Shown here piece after piece: positions 8,677 to 16,926 of a stretch of 33,120 nt of DNA. The stretch is from Enterococcus villorum (lineage in GTDB: Bacteria; Bacillota; Bacilli; Lactobacillales; Enterococcaceae), in contig NZ_BJWF01000031.1 in assembly GCF_007990225.1 (NCBI RefSeq), forward strand, positions 1 to 33,120. Direction: 5' to 3'. The notes under the pieces are model-generated. The model saw nothing but the letters and a program-made list of their open reading frames with translations, was not told the origin of the DNA and searched no databases. The translations under genes were made by a program, and so were the position numbers. Within the stretch, counting starts at the first letter, position 1; every line of letters starts with the position of its first letter.

Positions 8677-10122
8677 ATGTATTCTTTAATGAAAAAAATT
8701 ATTACCGAAAAAGATATCCAACGACACGTCTCACTTATTGAATTATTGCTCAATCACCCAAAAATTACGGTGAATGAATTAGCTGAAACAATTAAAACCA
8801 CAGAACGAACGATTTTTTCTGACCTTCAATTGATCAAGAGTCAACTACCACCAGGATGGGCGATTACGAGTGATCAAGCAGGTATTCATTTAAAAAATGA
8901 ACAGAATTTATTGACAAATGAACTCTGGGAAATCTTTTTTATGCAATCGATTAGCGTTCAACTACTAAAAGAATTGTTAACGACTAAAAAAATCACCACT
9001 TCTGACTTTTTAGACAGAAATGGATTATCTTACGAAACATTGAATCGTCATATCAGAAAATTAAATCAAGAATTAATCAATTATGAACTTCAAGTACAAT
9101 TAAATCGTCGATATCTCATGTTTTCTGGCGAAGAAGAGAATATTCGTATTTTTTATCATCGTTTATTGATGCCTTTCACCCACAACAATTACTTTTTTGA
9201 AGACTATTCGATCCATGAGTCTCATTATTTTCGTTTTTTGAAAAGTTTGCGACAAAAAGAACTAATAGTTGCTACCGAGGAAATTTTTGGTATTTGTTGG
9301 TTTTTTATTAACACGATGCGTATCAAAGCCGGCTGTCACCTTTCCCTCACTTTATTTTCTGGAAAAGATAAACTTTACGCCCTATATGCACCTGAATTAG
9401 AAGAGTTATACCGAACTGAAGGGGTATATCTGAAAGGTCAAGAATCAGTTTTTGCCTTTTCATGTTTTTTGGACAGTTGGAATTATAATAATCTTTATCC
9501 AGAAATAATCATGACTATTTTGCATCAGTATCCTTTTGCTCCTGATATTAATGAATTTGTGACTAATCTTGCTGAACGCTTATCTCTAGCATCACTAACA
9601 AAAACCAAACTAGCTGAAAATTTAATTTTGTTACTCTTGAAATATCATGAATCTCCTTTATTGATCGAACAAACAACCAAACAATATCATTCTTTTTTAG
9701 AAGAGTATGATAACCATTACCCAGAATTATCTCCTTATAAGTTCGCTTTATTGGAACAAGTAAAAACAGCAACAGTTAGGATTAAAAATGAAGACTATTT
9801 CTTTTATTTACTTTCTTTATTGATCCAGCAAACGTTGTTAGCGATCAAACCAAATCAAGTGAGTGTTTACTTTGTTTTCCAAGGAGAACCTTCATGGAAA
9901 GCTTTTCTACAGCAAGAAATCCATGCTTATCTAGGAAAACGAGTCTCGTTAAAACCAATAGAATTAAGCCAGTTAGCAGAAATAACCATCGAGAAAAATG
10001 ATTTATTGGTTTCAAATATTCCGATTGATGCCCCCCCGATACCTGTTTTTTACCTTTCAACAGTTCCAACAAAAAACGAACTTGATCGTTTAAATGAACT
10101 AACAACAAGATATTATTTATGA
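8677..10122 (+). CDS. Mga/AtxA-like (MafR-type) transcriptional regulator
   Basis: This 481-residue protein is a PRD-containing virulence-type regulator. ATG 8677 is chosen because AAAAAGGAG stands 6 nt upstream; an in-frame TTG at 8653 has no site. Residues about 15-60 form the first helix-turn-helix (LIELLLNHPKITVNELAETI followed by TTERTIFSDLQLIK). A second HTH lies at about 105-135 (TSDFLDRNGLSYETLNRHIR). A long helical PRD-like middle follows, and the C-terminal 90 residues (NQVSVYFVFQGE, YLGKRVSLKPIELSQL, NDLLVSNIPI) look like the EIIB-like domain of this family. The length matches E. faecalis MafR. Such proteins bind curved AT-rich DNA and respond to PTS phosphorylation. It is divergently or convergently placed with respect to no clear target; the P-type ATPase gene lies downstream on the other strand. 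Confidence 0.85.
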   Translation: MYSLMKKIITEKDIQRHVSLIELLLNHPKITVNELAETIKTTERTIFSDLQLIKSQLPPGWAITSDQAGIHLKNEQNLLTNELWEIFFMQSISVQLLKELLTTKKITTSDFLDRNGLSYETLNRHIRKLNQELINYELQVQLNRRYLMFSGEEENIRIFYHRLLMPFTHNNYFFEDYSIHESHYFRFLKSLRQKELIVATEEIFGICWFFINTMRIKAGCHLSLTLFSGKDKLYALYAPELEELYRTEGVYLKGQESVFAFSCFLDSWNYNNLYPEIIMTILHQYPFAPDINEFVTNLAERLSLASLTKTKLAENLILLLLKYHESPLLIEQTTKQYHSFLEEYDNHYPELSPYKFALLEQVKTATVRIKNEDYFFYLLSLLIQQTLLAIKPNQVSVYFVFQGEPSWKAFLQQEIHAYLGKRVSLKPIELSQLAEITIEKNDLLVSNIPIDAPPIPVFYLSTVPTKNELDRLNELTTRYYL

Positions 10123-10449
10123 CCAATAGAAATGAAACACCATGGCAAAATATAAGTAACAATCATAAAATTTTAGACTAAATAAAGCTGATAAAAGGTG
10201 GAAACATCAGTCTATATTAAATTTTTAAACCGAATAAACGAAAGCCAAAAGTTTGTCCTTATTGCTTCATAAAAAACAGCCTTTTCACAATATCCCAAGG
10301 TGTTCCAGAAGCAACGACACAACAGCAAGCGCTAAATTTCTAAAATATGAAAAGCTATTTCAAAAATTTAGCGCTTCTTTGTTCAAAGCTGACTGCTTTT
10401 ATTTATAAATTCAAACTTTATTTTTTAATGTGCAATTGTTTTATTTAGA
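10123..10449. other. Convergent intergenic region with a large hairpin
   Basis: This spacer separates the converging regulator and ATPase genes. It holds a 13-bp perfect inverted repeat, AAGCGCTAAATTT at 10327-10339 and AAATTTAGCGCTT at 10364-10376, with a 24-nt loop and only short T runs. It probably acts as a bidirectional terminator. Nothing else convincing is seen. Confidence 0.5.
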
Positions 10450-12992
10450 TTACGTTCGTAATTCTTTTTTTCTTTTATTCGCAAATCTCTTACTAATTTG
10501 TTTTTCTACTTCTACCAAAATAAACAGCAATAAAACATTGAAAAGGATCGGTAGCAGTTCTGCTGAATAAAGATTGGTTGTGCCGATTATTTGTTGGGCA
10601 AATTGTAAATAGATGACCATGATTTGTAATAGGAAAAGTAGACCCAAAGAGTAGAACAATGTTTTATTTTCTAAAAGACTTTTATTTAAAGAGGCTTCGA
10701 ATAATTCTCGACAGTTAATCATATAAACGGCTTGAGCAGCTACAATATTTTGTAAGAGCATGGTTTGTTGTAAAGCTTGTCCTTCAAATCTCATTGCTAA
10801 CATGTAGGCTGGTACCATGATCAACAATGAGACATAAACAATTCTAAAGAAACTATAGCTTGTGAGAATCCCTTGTTTCGGGTTTCTTGGGGAACGCAAC
10901 ATTGTGTCTTTGCCAGCCTTTTCAAAACCTAGCGCATAGGATAAAGTGATTGTAGTGACCATATTTACCCATAAAATCTGCACAGGGGTTAGTGGTAACG
11001 GTTGATTGGCTAAAAGAGCTCCAATAATAATCAGACCTTGCGCTAATGCTGTTGGTAAAAAGAAATTGATGGTTTTTTGTAGATTATCTAAAATTCTGCG
11101 CCCTTCTTTTACAGCTTTTGCGATCGTATGAAAATTATCATCACCTAACACCATGTCAGCTGCTTGCTTACTGACTTCGCTTCCTTTAATGCCCATTGCA
11201 ATGCCGACATCTGCTTGTTTTAAGGCAGGAGCATCGTTCACTCCATCACCAGTCATTCCTACGATTTCATCATTTTTCTGTAAAGCTTGGACAATGCGTA
11301 ATTTGTGTTCAGGAGTCGTTCGAGCAAAGACATCCACTGTTTTTACTTTTTTTATTAATTCTTCATTGGATAATTGATCTAAATCAATCCCTTCTAACAC
11401 ATTTTGCGTATGCTTTAAGCCTAGTTGTTCTGCAATCGCTTTGGCCGTATCTTTGTGGTCTCCAGTAATCATTTTTACTGATATTCCAGCCGTTTGACAT
11501 TCCTTAACTGCTTGAATAGCACTTTCTTTTGGTGGATCGATGATACCGGCAAGACCGACAAAAGTTAGTTCAGTTAATTGTTCATGTGTCAATTCTTGGT
11601 TGTTAGGAATCGTCTTATAAGCAAATCCTAAAACACGTTGCCCTTTTTGCGCTAGTTTCTTCGCTTCTTGTTGCCACTTGTTTTCTTGAACTGAGGTTAG
11701 ATTGGCTTTTGATAACAAAACTTCTGGTGCGCCTTTTACATAAATGACCTGATGCGCCTCTTGTTCGTGCATCGTTGCCATATACTTATAATTTGAACTA
11801 AAGGGAATTTTCCCTTTTACTTCTTGCAGGGGTAATTGACGGTTTTTTGTGTACTGTAATAAAGCAAGTTCAGTTGGATTACCAGTTAAATCTGCTACTT
11901 TTTGATTTTCTTTTGTTTGGACTTCTTGGCAATTTTTCATGATCGCCAGCAATTTCTCTTCTTGCTCGGTTTTTGTTTCGACAACGCTCATTTCGTTTTT
12001 TGTTAGGGTTCCTGTTTTATCCGAACAAATCACAGTCATTGATCCTAGTGTCTCCACAGAAGGTAATCCTTTAATAATTGCTTGCTCTTTTGCCATTTCT
12101 TTGACTCCTAATGATAGAATCATCGTCAATACTGCTGGTAATCCTTCTGGAATCATTGAGACAATCAAAGCAATAATCGTTGAGAATAAGAAGTTTACTT
12201 CTAGTCCATACCTAAACGTTGTATAAAAAAGAAGAAACAAACTAAGAAAGAGAATCCCACGGAAAATTTGTTTATTCAATTGATTGATCTTTTTAACCAA
12301 TGGTGTGGTTTGTTGCTGAACAGATTGTAAAGCTTGATTGATTTTCCCAATTTCGGTTGTATCGCCAGTTTCAACCACTACACCTAGCGCTGTACCCGAT
12401 TGAACGAGCGTGCCAGAAAATGCCATATTTCTTTGATCTCCCAAAGAAAGGTTCGTGTATAATTGTTCATGGCTTTTTTCAACAGCTTCTGATTCTCCCG
12501 TCAAAGCGGCTTCTTCTACCATAAAATCATGAACTTCTACCAAGCGAAGATCCGCAGGCACGATGTCTCCGGCTTCCAATACCACAATATCACCTAAAAC
12601 CAATTCATTCGCTGGAATCGAATGTTTCACACCTTCTGTAAAAATTACGGCATTTTGTCCTAGTAAATTTTCTAATCCATTTAACGCTTCTTCTGCTTTA
12701 CGTTCTTGCCAATAACTGACAAAACAATTAACGAGAACAACCGCTAAAATAATACTTCCTTCTACGACTTCTCCTGTCAAAAATTTTAAAAGTGATGCGA
12801 CAATTAAAATGATCATCAACAGATCTGTCAAATGTTTCAAAAACTTCCGTAACGGACTACTTTTCTTTTTTAATCTATTTGATTAGGACCATTTTCTTTT
12901 AAACGGTTGCTACGTTCTTCACGATTTAGTCCTTCTACCTCTGTCTTAAGTGAACGCATGACTTCTTCAGTGGATTCTTGATACCATCTCAT
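10450..12992 (-). pseudogene. P2-type Ca2+-like ATPase, broken by a one-base frameshift
   Basis: An intact gene would encode about 847 residues of a cation-exporting P-type ATPase. The start is ATG 12992 (MRWYQESTEEVMRSLKTEVE) behind GGAGGG. The frame ends at TAA near 12870 in GPNQID-stop, while the rest continues in the -1 frame as LKKKSSPLRKFLKHLTDLL; adding one T to GATTAAAAAAG restores NQIDLKKKSSPLR. The remainder is complete: the TM4 motif PEGLPA, phosphorylation motif DKTGTLT, KGAPE nucleotide-binding loop, MVTGDG-type hinge (VGMTGDGVNDAPALK), and a C-terminal bundle of membrane helices. PEGLPA with this length fits SERCA/PMCA-like bacterial Ca2+ ATPases. The first cytosolic stretch is cut off from the membrane domain, so function is likely lost unless ribosomes slip or reinitiate at TTG 12840. 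A sequencing indel in the T/A run is the main alternative. Confidence 0.8.
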
Positions 12993-13058
12993 TGCCATCC
13001 CTCCTATTTTTCTTGTGATAACTTTATTATAGGGAGGAAAGAGGGAAACAACGGTCAA

Positions 13059-13082
13059 TTATTTCAGAGACCCCTGAAATAA
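13059..13082. promoter_or_regulatory. Inverted repeat upstream of the P-type ATPase
   Basis: TTATTTCAG and CTGAAATAA form a perfect 9-bp inverted repeat around AGACCC. It is about 70 nt upstream of the ATPase start and just upstream of a TATAAT-like -10 (reverse strand, near 13025-13030) and a TTGACC. It is a plausible operator for an unknown regulator. Confidence 0.4.
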
Positions 13083-13598
13083 ATAAGGGAGGTTAAAAAA
13101 AGAGAAGCAATGGGCATACTCGACCAGTACAATATCTCAATTACAAGTTAGAAAATACTATTGCCATTTATATCGAAAATGATTGAGCAAAAAATGAGAA
13201 AAATTTTTTTATAACATGATAGAAAAATTGTTTTTTTCAGAAAAAAGCAATTAAAATCTTATTATTCAGAATATTCAGTTCATAATAACGAATATTTTAG
13301 TATTTGATAAATTAAACACTTTGGAATTTTAAGATTAATTAATTTTAGAAAACGGATATTAAAAAAAAAATCATTTTATTCATCCGTATACTCATCCAAT
13401 TTTTATTTTTCATCACTTATTTTTCAAAAAAAATTTTTCTTTCTGTTTTTTTATAATTTTATGTTTTATAACAAAAAAACATGTGTATACAAGGTTTTCA
13501 AATGCCCTATCAAAAAAAACAGATGTTTCCGTTCAAAAAACATGGCATAATGAATCTTAACTTGTTCAATATTCCACAAATTAAGCGGAGGAGTTTTA
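13083..13598. other. Very AT-rich spacer with A/T tracts upstream of a Mga-like gene
   Basis: The 515-nt spacer contains many phased-looking runs of A and T (13200-13520) and no coding frame. Mga/AtxA/MafR proteins prefer intrinsically curved DNA, so this could be the regulatory region of the downstream regulator. A CGGAGGAG ribosome binding site ends it. No defined promoter can be called with confidence. Confidence 0.4.
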
Positions 13599-15020
13599 AT
13601 GATTGAAGCCTATTTGGAAAAAAGTAGCTTACGCCAATTATTTCTTTGTGGTCAATTTTACACGAAGAAAAAAATCAATTTAGACGAATTATCAAAATTA
13701 TTACAAGTCTGCAAACCTACCTTACTCAACGATGTCAAGGAACTAAAAAAGGAACTTGAAAATGAAATTATTTACGAAGAAAGAGTAAAAGATACCTGCT
13801 CAGTGTATTTTGCTCCAGAGATTCCACGGTTTCTTTTGATGCAAAAAATAGCTCGCCATTCTTTATTCCTTAAAACCTGTCAGTTATATCTTGAAAATGA
13901 ACCGGATTATATTCAACTAACTGAAATCGAATATATCTCTGTTAGTAAAGCTTATTCCCTCAAAAAACAAGTATTGTCCTATTTTGAAAACTGTGGTATC
14001 CAAATCATACATGGTTCCCCTGAATTTACTGAAATCGAACGAAGATTATTGTTATTAAATGTAACTTATCGAACAGGAACACTGAACATGACCACACTTC
14101 CCGCTGGCTATCTAACAGCGATTGATGAGTTTATCCATACCCTCACTTATAATAGTGGCCGGATCTACAATAAAGAAAGCCAAGAAATCTTGCGAATAGG
14201 ATTTATCATTGGTTATTTGTATCAAAAAAATTCTCCTGTAACGATTGATCATGATTTTTTGCAGGAACTTCAAAAACGACCGATTTATCAATATGCCATG
14301 ACCACTTGGCAAACCTCTCAATTAAAAAACTTTTATCAAGAAACCGAACTTTATTTTCTCTTGATTTTACTCAATCTATGTGATTATGGAGCAGATTGTT
14401 ATCAAGCAATTGAAGAAGATTTTCTTCGCTTGCATCAAGTATTTATTGAAGAGAATGCACAGATTAAGCAACTAATTACTCGCTTTGAAAACTATTTTAA
14501 TCGAACATTTATTGGCAACAAGGCCTTTGAACGTGCCATCATTCGTTTAATGCGCTCCGCCTGGCAAAACTATCAATTGTTTATGCCTGAAAAGTTTTAC
14601 CTTTTAACTCCTGAACAACAAGATTTACTAGTAGAAATACAACCTCTATTTAAGCAGTGGCTTACTCAACTGCCTTATCAATTACGTCTCAATAACAATT
14701 GTTTGAATGCCTTTGTCATTGAATTAAGTGGTATTTTACGTATTACTAAAACAGAGTTTCATGTCTGTATTGTCACCAATTCAGATGTGAACTATTTAAT
14801 TTACCGTGAAGCATTAGAAGCAGTCAAAACTTTTGATATGAAAGTAGAACCTGTTATTCACAGTTTTTTAAATGAGGACTTAAAAAACTTTGCCAGAAAG
14901 GACAATCACCGAGTTTTATGTGAAAGAACTCTTTATACTCCAGAAGCAAATAAAATCCCCACGATTGTTCCTATTTCAGTGGATACTATTGAAGAGTCCA
15001 TTATACGAGCAATTAAATAA
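13599..15020 (+). CDS. Mga/AtxA-like transcriptional regulator, second copy type
   Basis: This 473-residue protein starts at ATG 13599, 5 nt behind CGGAGGAG. The N-terminal HTH reads KINLDELSKLLQVCKPTLLN followed by DVKELKKELENE. A second DNA-binding-like region (TEIEYISVSKAYSLKKQVLS) is followed by a long helical PRD-like segment (about 145-370). The C-terminus (EFHVCIVTNSDVNYLIYREA, then MKVEPVIHSFLNEDL) resembles an EIIB-like domain. It is clearly divergent in sequence from the regulator at 8677-10122 but shares its architecture. A good terminator follows. Targets are unknown; it may control its own AT-rich upstream region or neighbouring genes. Confidence 0.75.
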   Translation: MIEAYLEKSSLRQLFLCGQFYTKKKINLDELSKLLQVCKPTLLNDVKELKKELENEIIYEERVKDTCSVYFAPEIPRFLLMQKIARHSLFLKTCQLYLENEPDYIQLTEIEYISVSKAYSLKKQVLSYFENCGIQIIHGSPEFTEIERRLLLLNVTYRTGTLNMTTLPAGYLTAIDEFIHTLTYNSGRIYNKESQEILRIGFIIGYLYQKNSPVTIDHDFLQELQKRPIYQYAMTTWQTSQLKNFYQETELYFLLILLNLCDYGADCYQAIEEDFLRLHQVFIEENAQIKQLITRFENYFNRTFIGNKAFERAIIRLMRSAWQNYQLFMPEKFYLLTPEQQDLLVEIQPLFKQWLTQLPYQLRLNNNCLNAFVIELSGILRITKTEFHVCIVTNSDVNYLIYREALEAVKTFDMKVEPVIHSFLNEDLKNFARKDNHRVLCERTLYTPEANKIPTIVPISVDTIEESIIRAIK

Positions 15021-15102
15021 ATTCTTGTAAAAAATCACAGTTCTCCAAATGAATTTTTGTTACAAAGCATGGAAAAAGAGTTTATTTTTAATTAGCTAAA
15101 CA

Positions 15103-15138
15103 AAAAATCTCCAAACATAAAAATGTTTCGAGATTTTT
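15103..15138 (+). terminator. Rho-independent terminator after the second Mga-like gene
   Basis: AAAAATCTC pairs with GAGATTTTT, and AAACAT with ATGTTT inside, around a short A-rich loop. T and A runs on both sides suggest bidirectional action between this gene and the converging DUF1622 pair. Confidence 0.75.
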
Positions 15139-15253
15139 ATACTTCCTACTTTTGCGATTACTTGTACCCAGTTTAAACTTGGCAAGTGTTCATTTCAAAC
15201 CGTTTTTTCATACATGCTTACTATTTAATTCATCACATTTTCGTTTTCGTTTC

Positions 15254-15616
15254 TTACTCCTGTTGATCATCTGAACTGATTTCTTTATTTAAAAAGTAAG
15301 AAATAATCGTACGGATAACGACTAAAGCGGCTAGTTGGAAAACATCTTGTAAGGTGGGCTTGATAATTGATTCAATGATCCCAGCTGAAATTAGCACTTC
15401 AAGACTCAACAAAATATACCCACCTAACATTTTTTTAATGGCATTATTTTGATTGATTCGTTCCGTTTTCTGTCTTATGCTTGCAAAAGAAAAAGCGAGG
15501 AAATCTTTTATCGCTAGCCATGCTCCCCATAAAATAATGAGGATGGCCAGCACATCCAATAGAATCACCAGTTTTTCTAAATAAGGGGCTAATTGTTCGA
15601 TAAGATTAATTTCCAT
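15254..15616 (-). CDS. DUF1622 membrane protein (downstream copy)
   Basis: This 120-residue protein has three predicted membrane helices: residues about 15-37 (LVILLDVLAILIILWGAWLA), 65-85 (MLGGYILLSLEVLISAGIIE) and 92-110 (FQLAALVVIRTIISYFL). The signature LLSLEVLI..GIIES.IKP..D followed by VIRTIISYFLN..I is that of DUF1622. AGGAATTAGTA precedes ATG 15616, which overlaps the end of the upstream paralogue by 11 nt, so the two are translationally coupled. Function is unknown. Confidence 0.8.
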   Translation of the reverse strand: MEINLIEQLAPYLEKLVILLDVLAILIILWGAWLAIKDFLAFSFASIRQKTERINQNNAIKKMLGGYILLSLEVLISAGIIESIIKPTLQDVFQLAALVVIRTIISYFLNKEISSDDQQE

Positions 15617-15977
15617 TACTAATTCCTGCTTTCACTTTCTTTTTATCTTGTGTTTCTAAATTCAAGAAATAAGAAATAATCGTGCGAATAATGATAATGA
15701 CTGCTAATTTTAAAATATCTATCCAGGTTGGTTTAATCACGGATTCAATGATATCTGCCACTACTAATACTTCTAAACTTAATAAGATATAGCTAGCTAA
15801 TAGCTTACGGATCTCTGCATTTCGGCAATTACGTTGATCATAATTTTTTTTACGAGTCTGCCAATTAAAAAGATTTTTCAAAACTAAAAAGACACCTACT
15901 AATAAAATAATGATTGAAGCAATATTTAAAGCTGCAATCACCCATTCTGAATAAAAAATAAGTCTTGAGTCAAACAT
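15606..15977 (-). CDS. DUF1622 membrane protein (upstream copy)
   Basis: This 123-residue paralogue of the next gene also has three membrane helices and the same core (LLASYILLSLEVLVVADIIE, SVIKPTWIDILKLAVIIIIR, TIISYFLNLE). The intervening loop is basic (WQTRKKNYDQRNCRNAEIRK). AAAGGCGG lies upstream of ATG 15977. Adjacent, overlapping paralogues suggest a hetero-oligomer of two related subunits, which is inference. No promoter could be defined with confidence. Confidence 0.8.
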   Translation of the reverse strand: MFDSRLIFYSEWVIAALNIASIIILLVGVFLVLKNLFNWQTRKKNYDQRNCRNAEIRKLLASYILLSLEVLVVADIIESVIKPTWIDILKLAVIIIIRTIISYFLNLETQDKKKVKAGISNGN

Positions 15978-16262
15978 GGGAATCTAACCGCCTTTCATTT
16001 CTATGTTACTAATCCACGATGGTCGTGTCCACCCATATGAAAAATAAATCAGTCGCTATCGTTTATTTTCAAAAAAATAATCAATATGGCTATATCACAA
16101 TAGCAATTTTCTTTTCGGTAGTTTATGCAGTTCCTTGCAAAACTCCCTTACCAATTTTTAACTCAGGCTTTATTTGTCACATTCATGAGAAAGAGTATTA
16201 GAGCTTTTATTATCTTCAAGTGAATCTGAGCACTAGTTGACACTAATTTAAACTCGGTGACC
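15978..16262. other. Intergenic, nothing certain
   Basis: This stretch upstream of the DUF1622 pair has a 60-codon plus-strand frame (16019-16201) without a ribosome binding site, which I consider spurious. No RNA gene or strong hairpin was seen. Confidence 0.4.
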
Positions 16263-16376
16263 TTATTTTCCATAAATCAAAACAAGGCACCAATCAGGTT
16301 CTTTCTGACTATTGTCCCATTTTGTTTGTTCTTTCCAATTAACAGATTGTATATTCCAGCGATGATTCTTATTGAC
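16263..16376 (-). pseudogene. Unidentified gene remnant, C-terminal 37 codons
   Basis: Between a TAG (16377-16379) and a TAA (16263-16265) the frame encodes VNKNHRWNIQSVNWKEQTKW and DNSQKEPDWCLVLIYGK. The density of Trp and the regular composition look like a true protein tail rather than chance. No start codon or ribosome binding site is present. It directly abuts the degenerate CRISPR repeat, which may mark the edge of the locus. The family is not recognised. Confidence 0.3.
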
Positions 16377-16386
16377 CTAGTGCTTA

Positions 16387-16422
16387 ATTTGGGAAGCATT
16401 CAAAGAAACATCGCTTTAAAAC
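16387..16422 (-). repeat. Degenerate CRISPR repeat
   Basis: This 36-nt segment matches the CRISPR repeat at 30 of 36 positions, without gaps, and in the same orientation as the array 505 nt away. On the minus strand it starts GTTTTAAAGCGATG and ends GAATGCTTCCCAAAT. The changes leave GUUUUA and UUUGAAUGCU, which pair with the tracrRNA anti-repeat, intact. It is either the fossil end of a once longer array or a functional degenerate repeat. It abuts the -35 region of the antitoxin RNA. Confidence 0.65.
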
Positions 16423-16435
16423 AGTAGCAAGCTAT

Positions 16436-16465
16436 TTGTATTTTCCGTAAGAAATATGGTACACT
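16436..16465 (+). promoter_or_regulatory. Promoter of the antisense (antitoxin) RNA
   Basis: TTGTAT (16436-16441) and TACACT (16460-16465) are 18 nt apart, and TGG directly before the -10 makes an extended -10. The start point is predicted near 16472. Confidence 0.6.
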
Positions 16466-16471
16466 AGATAT

Positions 16472-16594
16472 ATAAAAAAGGAGCTATGCTCAAACATAGC
16501 CCCAATGTAGAACCGTTAAAAAGACGGTGACTCAAAATAAATGTTTTATTTAAACCATCTACTCTCGGTCAAAGTGTTAGATGGTTATTTTTTT
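16472..16594 (+). ncRNA. Type I antitoxin RNA (RNAII-like), antisense to the toxin mRNA
   Basis: A roughly 120-nt RNA starts after an extended -10 promoter and ends at a hairpin with T7. Its 5' part folds GCTATG/CATAGC around CTCAAA, and the toxin mRNA leader has a complementary CTATG-GTT-CATAG hairpin, offering a kissing contact. The middle has a second hairpin, ACCGT/ACGGT (16511-16528). The 3' end overlaps the toxin mRNA in antisense through a shared bidirectional terminator, and it covers the last toxin codon. This convergent layout with 5' complementary repeats is that of the enterococcal par (Fst)-type loci. No expression evidence is available from the sequence. Confidence 0.65.
16553..16594. 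terminator. Shared bidirectional terminator of toxin and antitoxin RNAs
   Basis: AACCATCTA (16553-16561) pairs with TAGATGGTT (16578-16586); seven T follow on the plus strand. The minus-strand side has a weaker TAAAT. The toxin stop codon TAA (16585-16587) lies in the stem. Confidence 0.75.
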
Positions 16595-16671
16595 GGATCT
16601 GTATGGTCAATTATCAGCAAAACTAACGTCGCAAAAGCGATCATCAGCTGAATTGCTTCAAAAGTTGACAC
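16585..16671 (-). CDS. Type I toxin, Hol_Tox/Fst-like membrane peptide, 28 aa
   Basis: The peptide reads MSTFEAIQLMIAFATLVL then LIIDHTDPKK: one hydrophobic helix (residues 6-21) with a charged tail, the form of holin-like type I toxins that damage the membrane when overproduced. GTG 16671 follows AAGGGAG with 7-nt spacing. Upstream lie a promoter (TTGTTT-18-TATAAT, 16766-16795), an mRNA leader of about 90 nt with a hairpin, and a short leader ORF that ends 4 nt before the GTG. The antisense RNA on the other strand runs into its 3' end. It is unusual that this module lies inside a CRISPR locus, between the last intact and a degenerate repeat. Type I toxins of this kind are common in enterococcal chromosomes and plasmids, so CRISPR linkage could be chance. 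Confidence 0.75.
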   Translation of the reverse strand: MSTFEAIQLMIAFATLVLLIIDHTDPKK

Positions 16672-16675
16672 TTGC

Positions 16676-16714
16676 CTACTCCCTTCTAGGGACAAAGCTA
16701 TGAACCATAGGCAT
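16676..16714 (-). CDS. Short leader ORF in the toxin mRNA
   Basis: ATG 16714 (or ATG 16708, 8 nt behind AAAAGGGG) opens MPMVHSFVPRRE, which ends in TAG 4 nt before the toxin GTG. Its codons overlap the CTATG-GTT-CATAG hairpin that could contact the antitoxin RNA. Translation of it could be needed for toxin translation, as a coupling switch. This is inferred from position and ribosome binding site only. Confidence 0.35.
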   Translation of the reverse strand: MPMVHSFVPRRE

Positions 16715-16765
16715 CACCCCTTTTTCAAGAGATTAGCCACCATCTTTTCACTTTTCTACTTCTTA

Positions 16766-16795
16766 ATTATAGCATATTTACCTCCTCTAAAACAA
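16766..16795 (-). promoter_or_regulatory. Promoter of the toxin mRNA
   Basis: On the minus strand TTGTTT (16790-16795) and a perfect TATAAT (16766-16771) are 18 nt apart. The transcript would start near 16759 and carry a leader of about 90 nt. Confidence 0.65.
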
Positions 16796-16926
16796 AACGA
16801 TCAAAAGGCATATGGCACATGACAATCATTAAATTTATGCAAATTTCCGCACCCGTTTTTCTTTATCAGGGTTAGTAGAATAATTAGAACTTATACGCCC
16901 TGCCATTAAAGATCTTCAAAAAACTC

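Noticed and set aside
16019-16201. 60-codon plus-strand ORF
   Set aside because: No ribosome binding site, no family, composition unlike neighbours.
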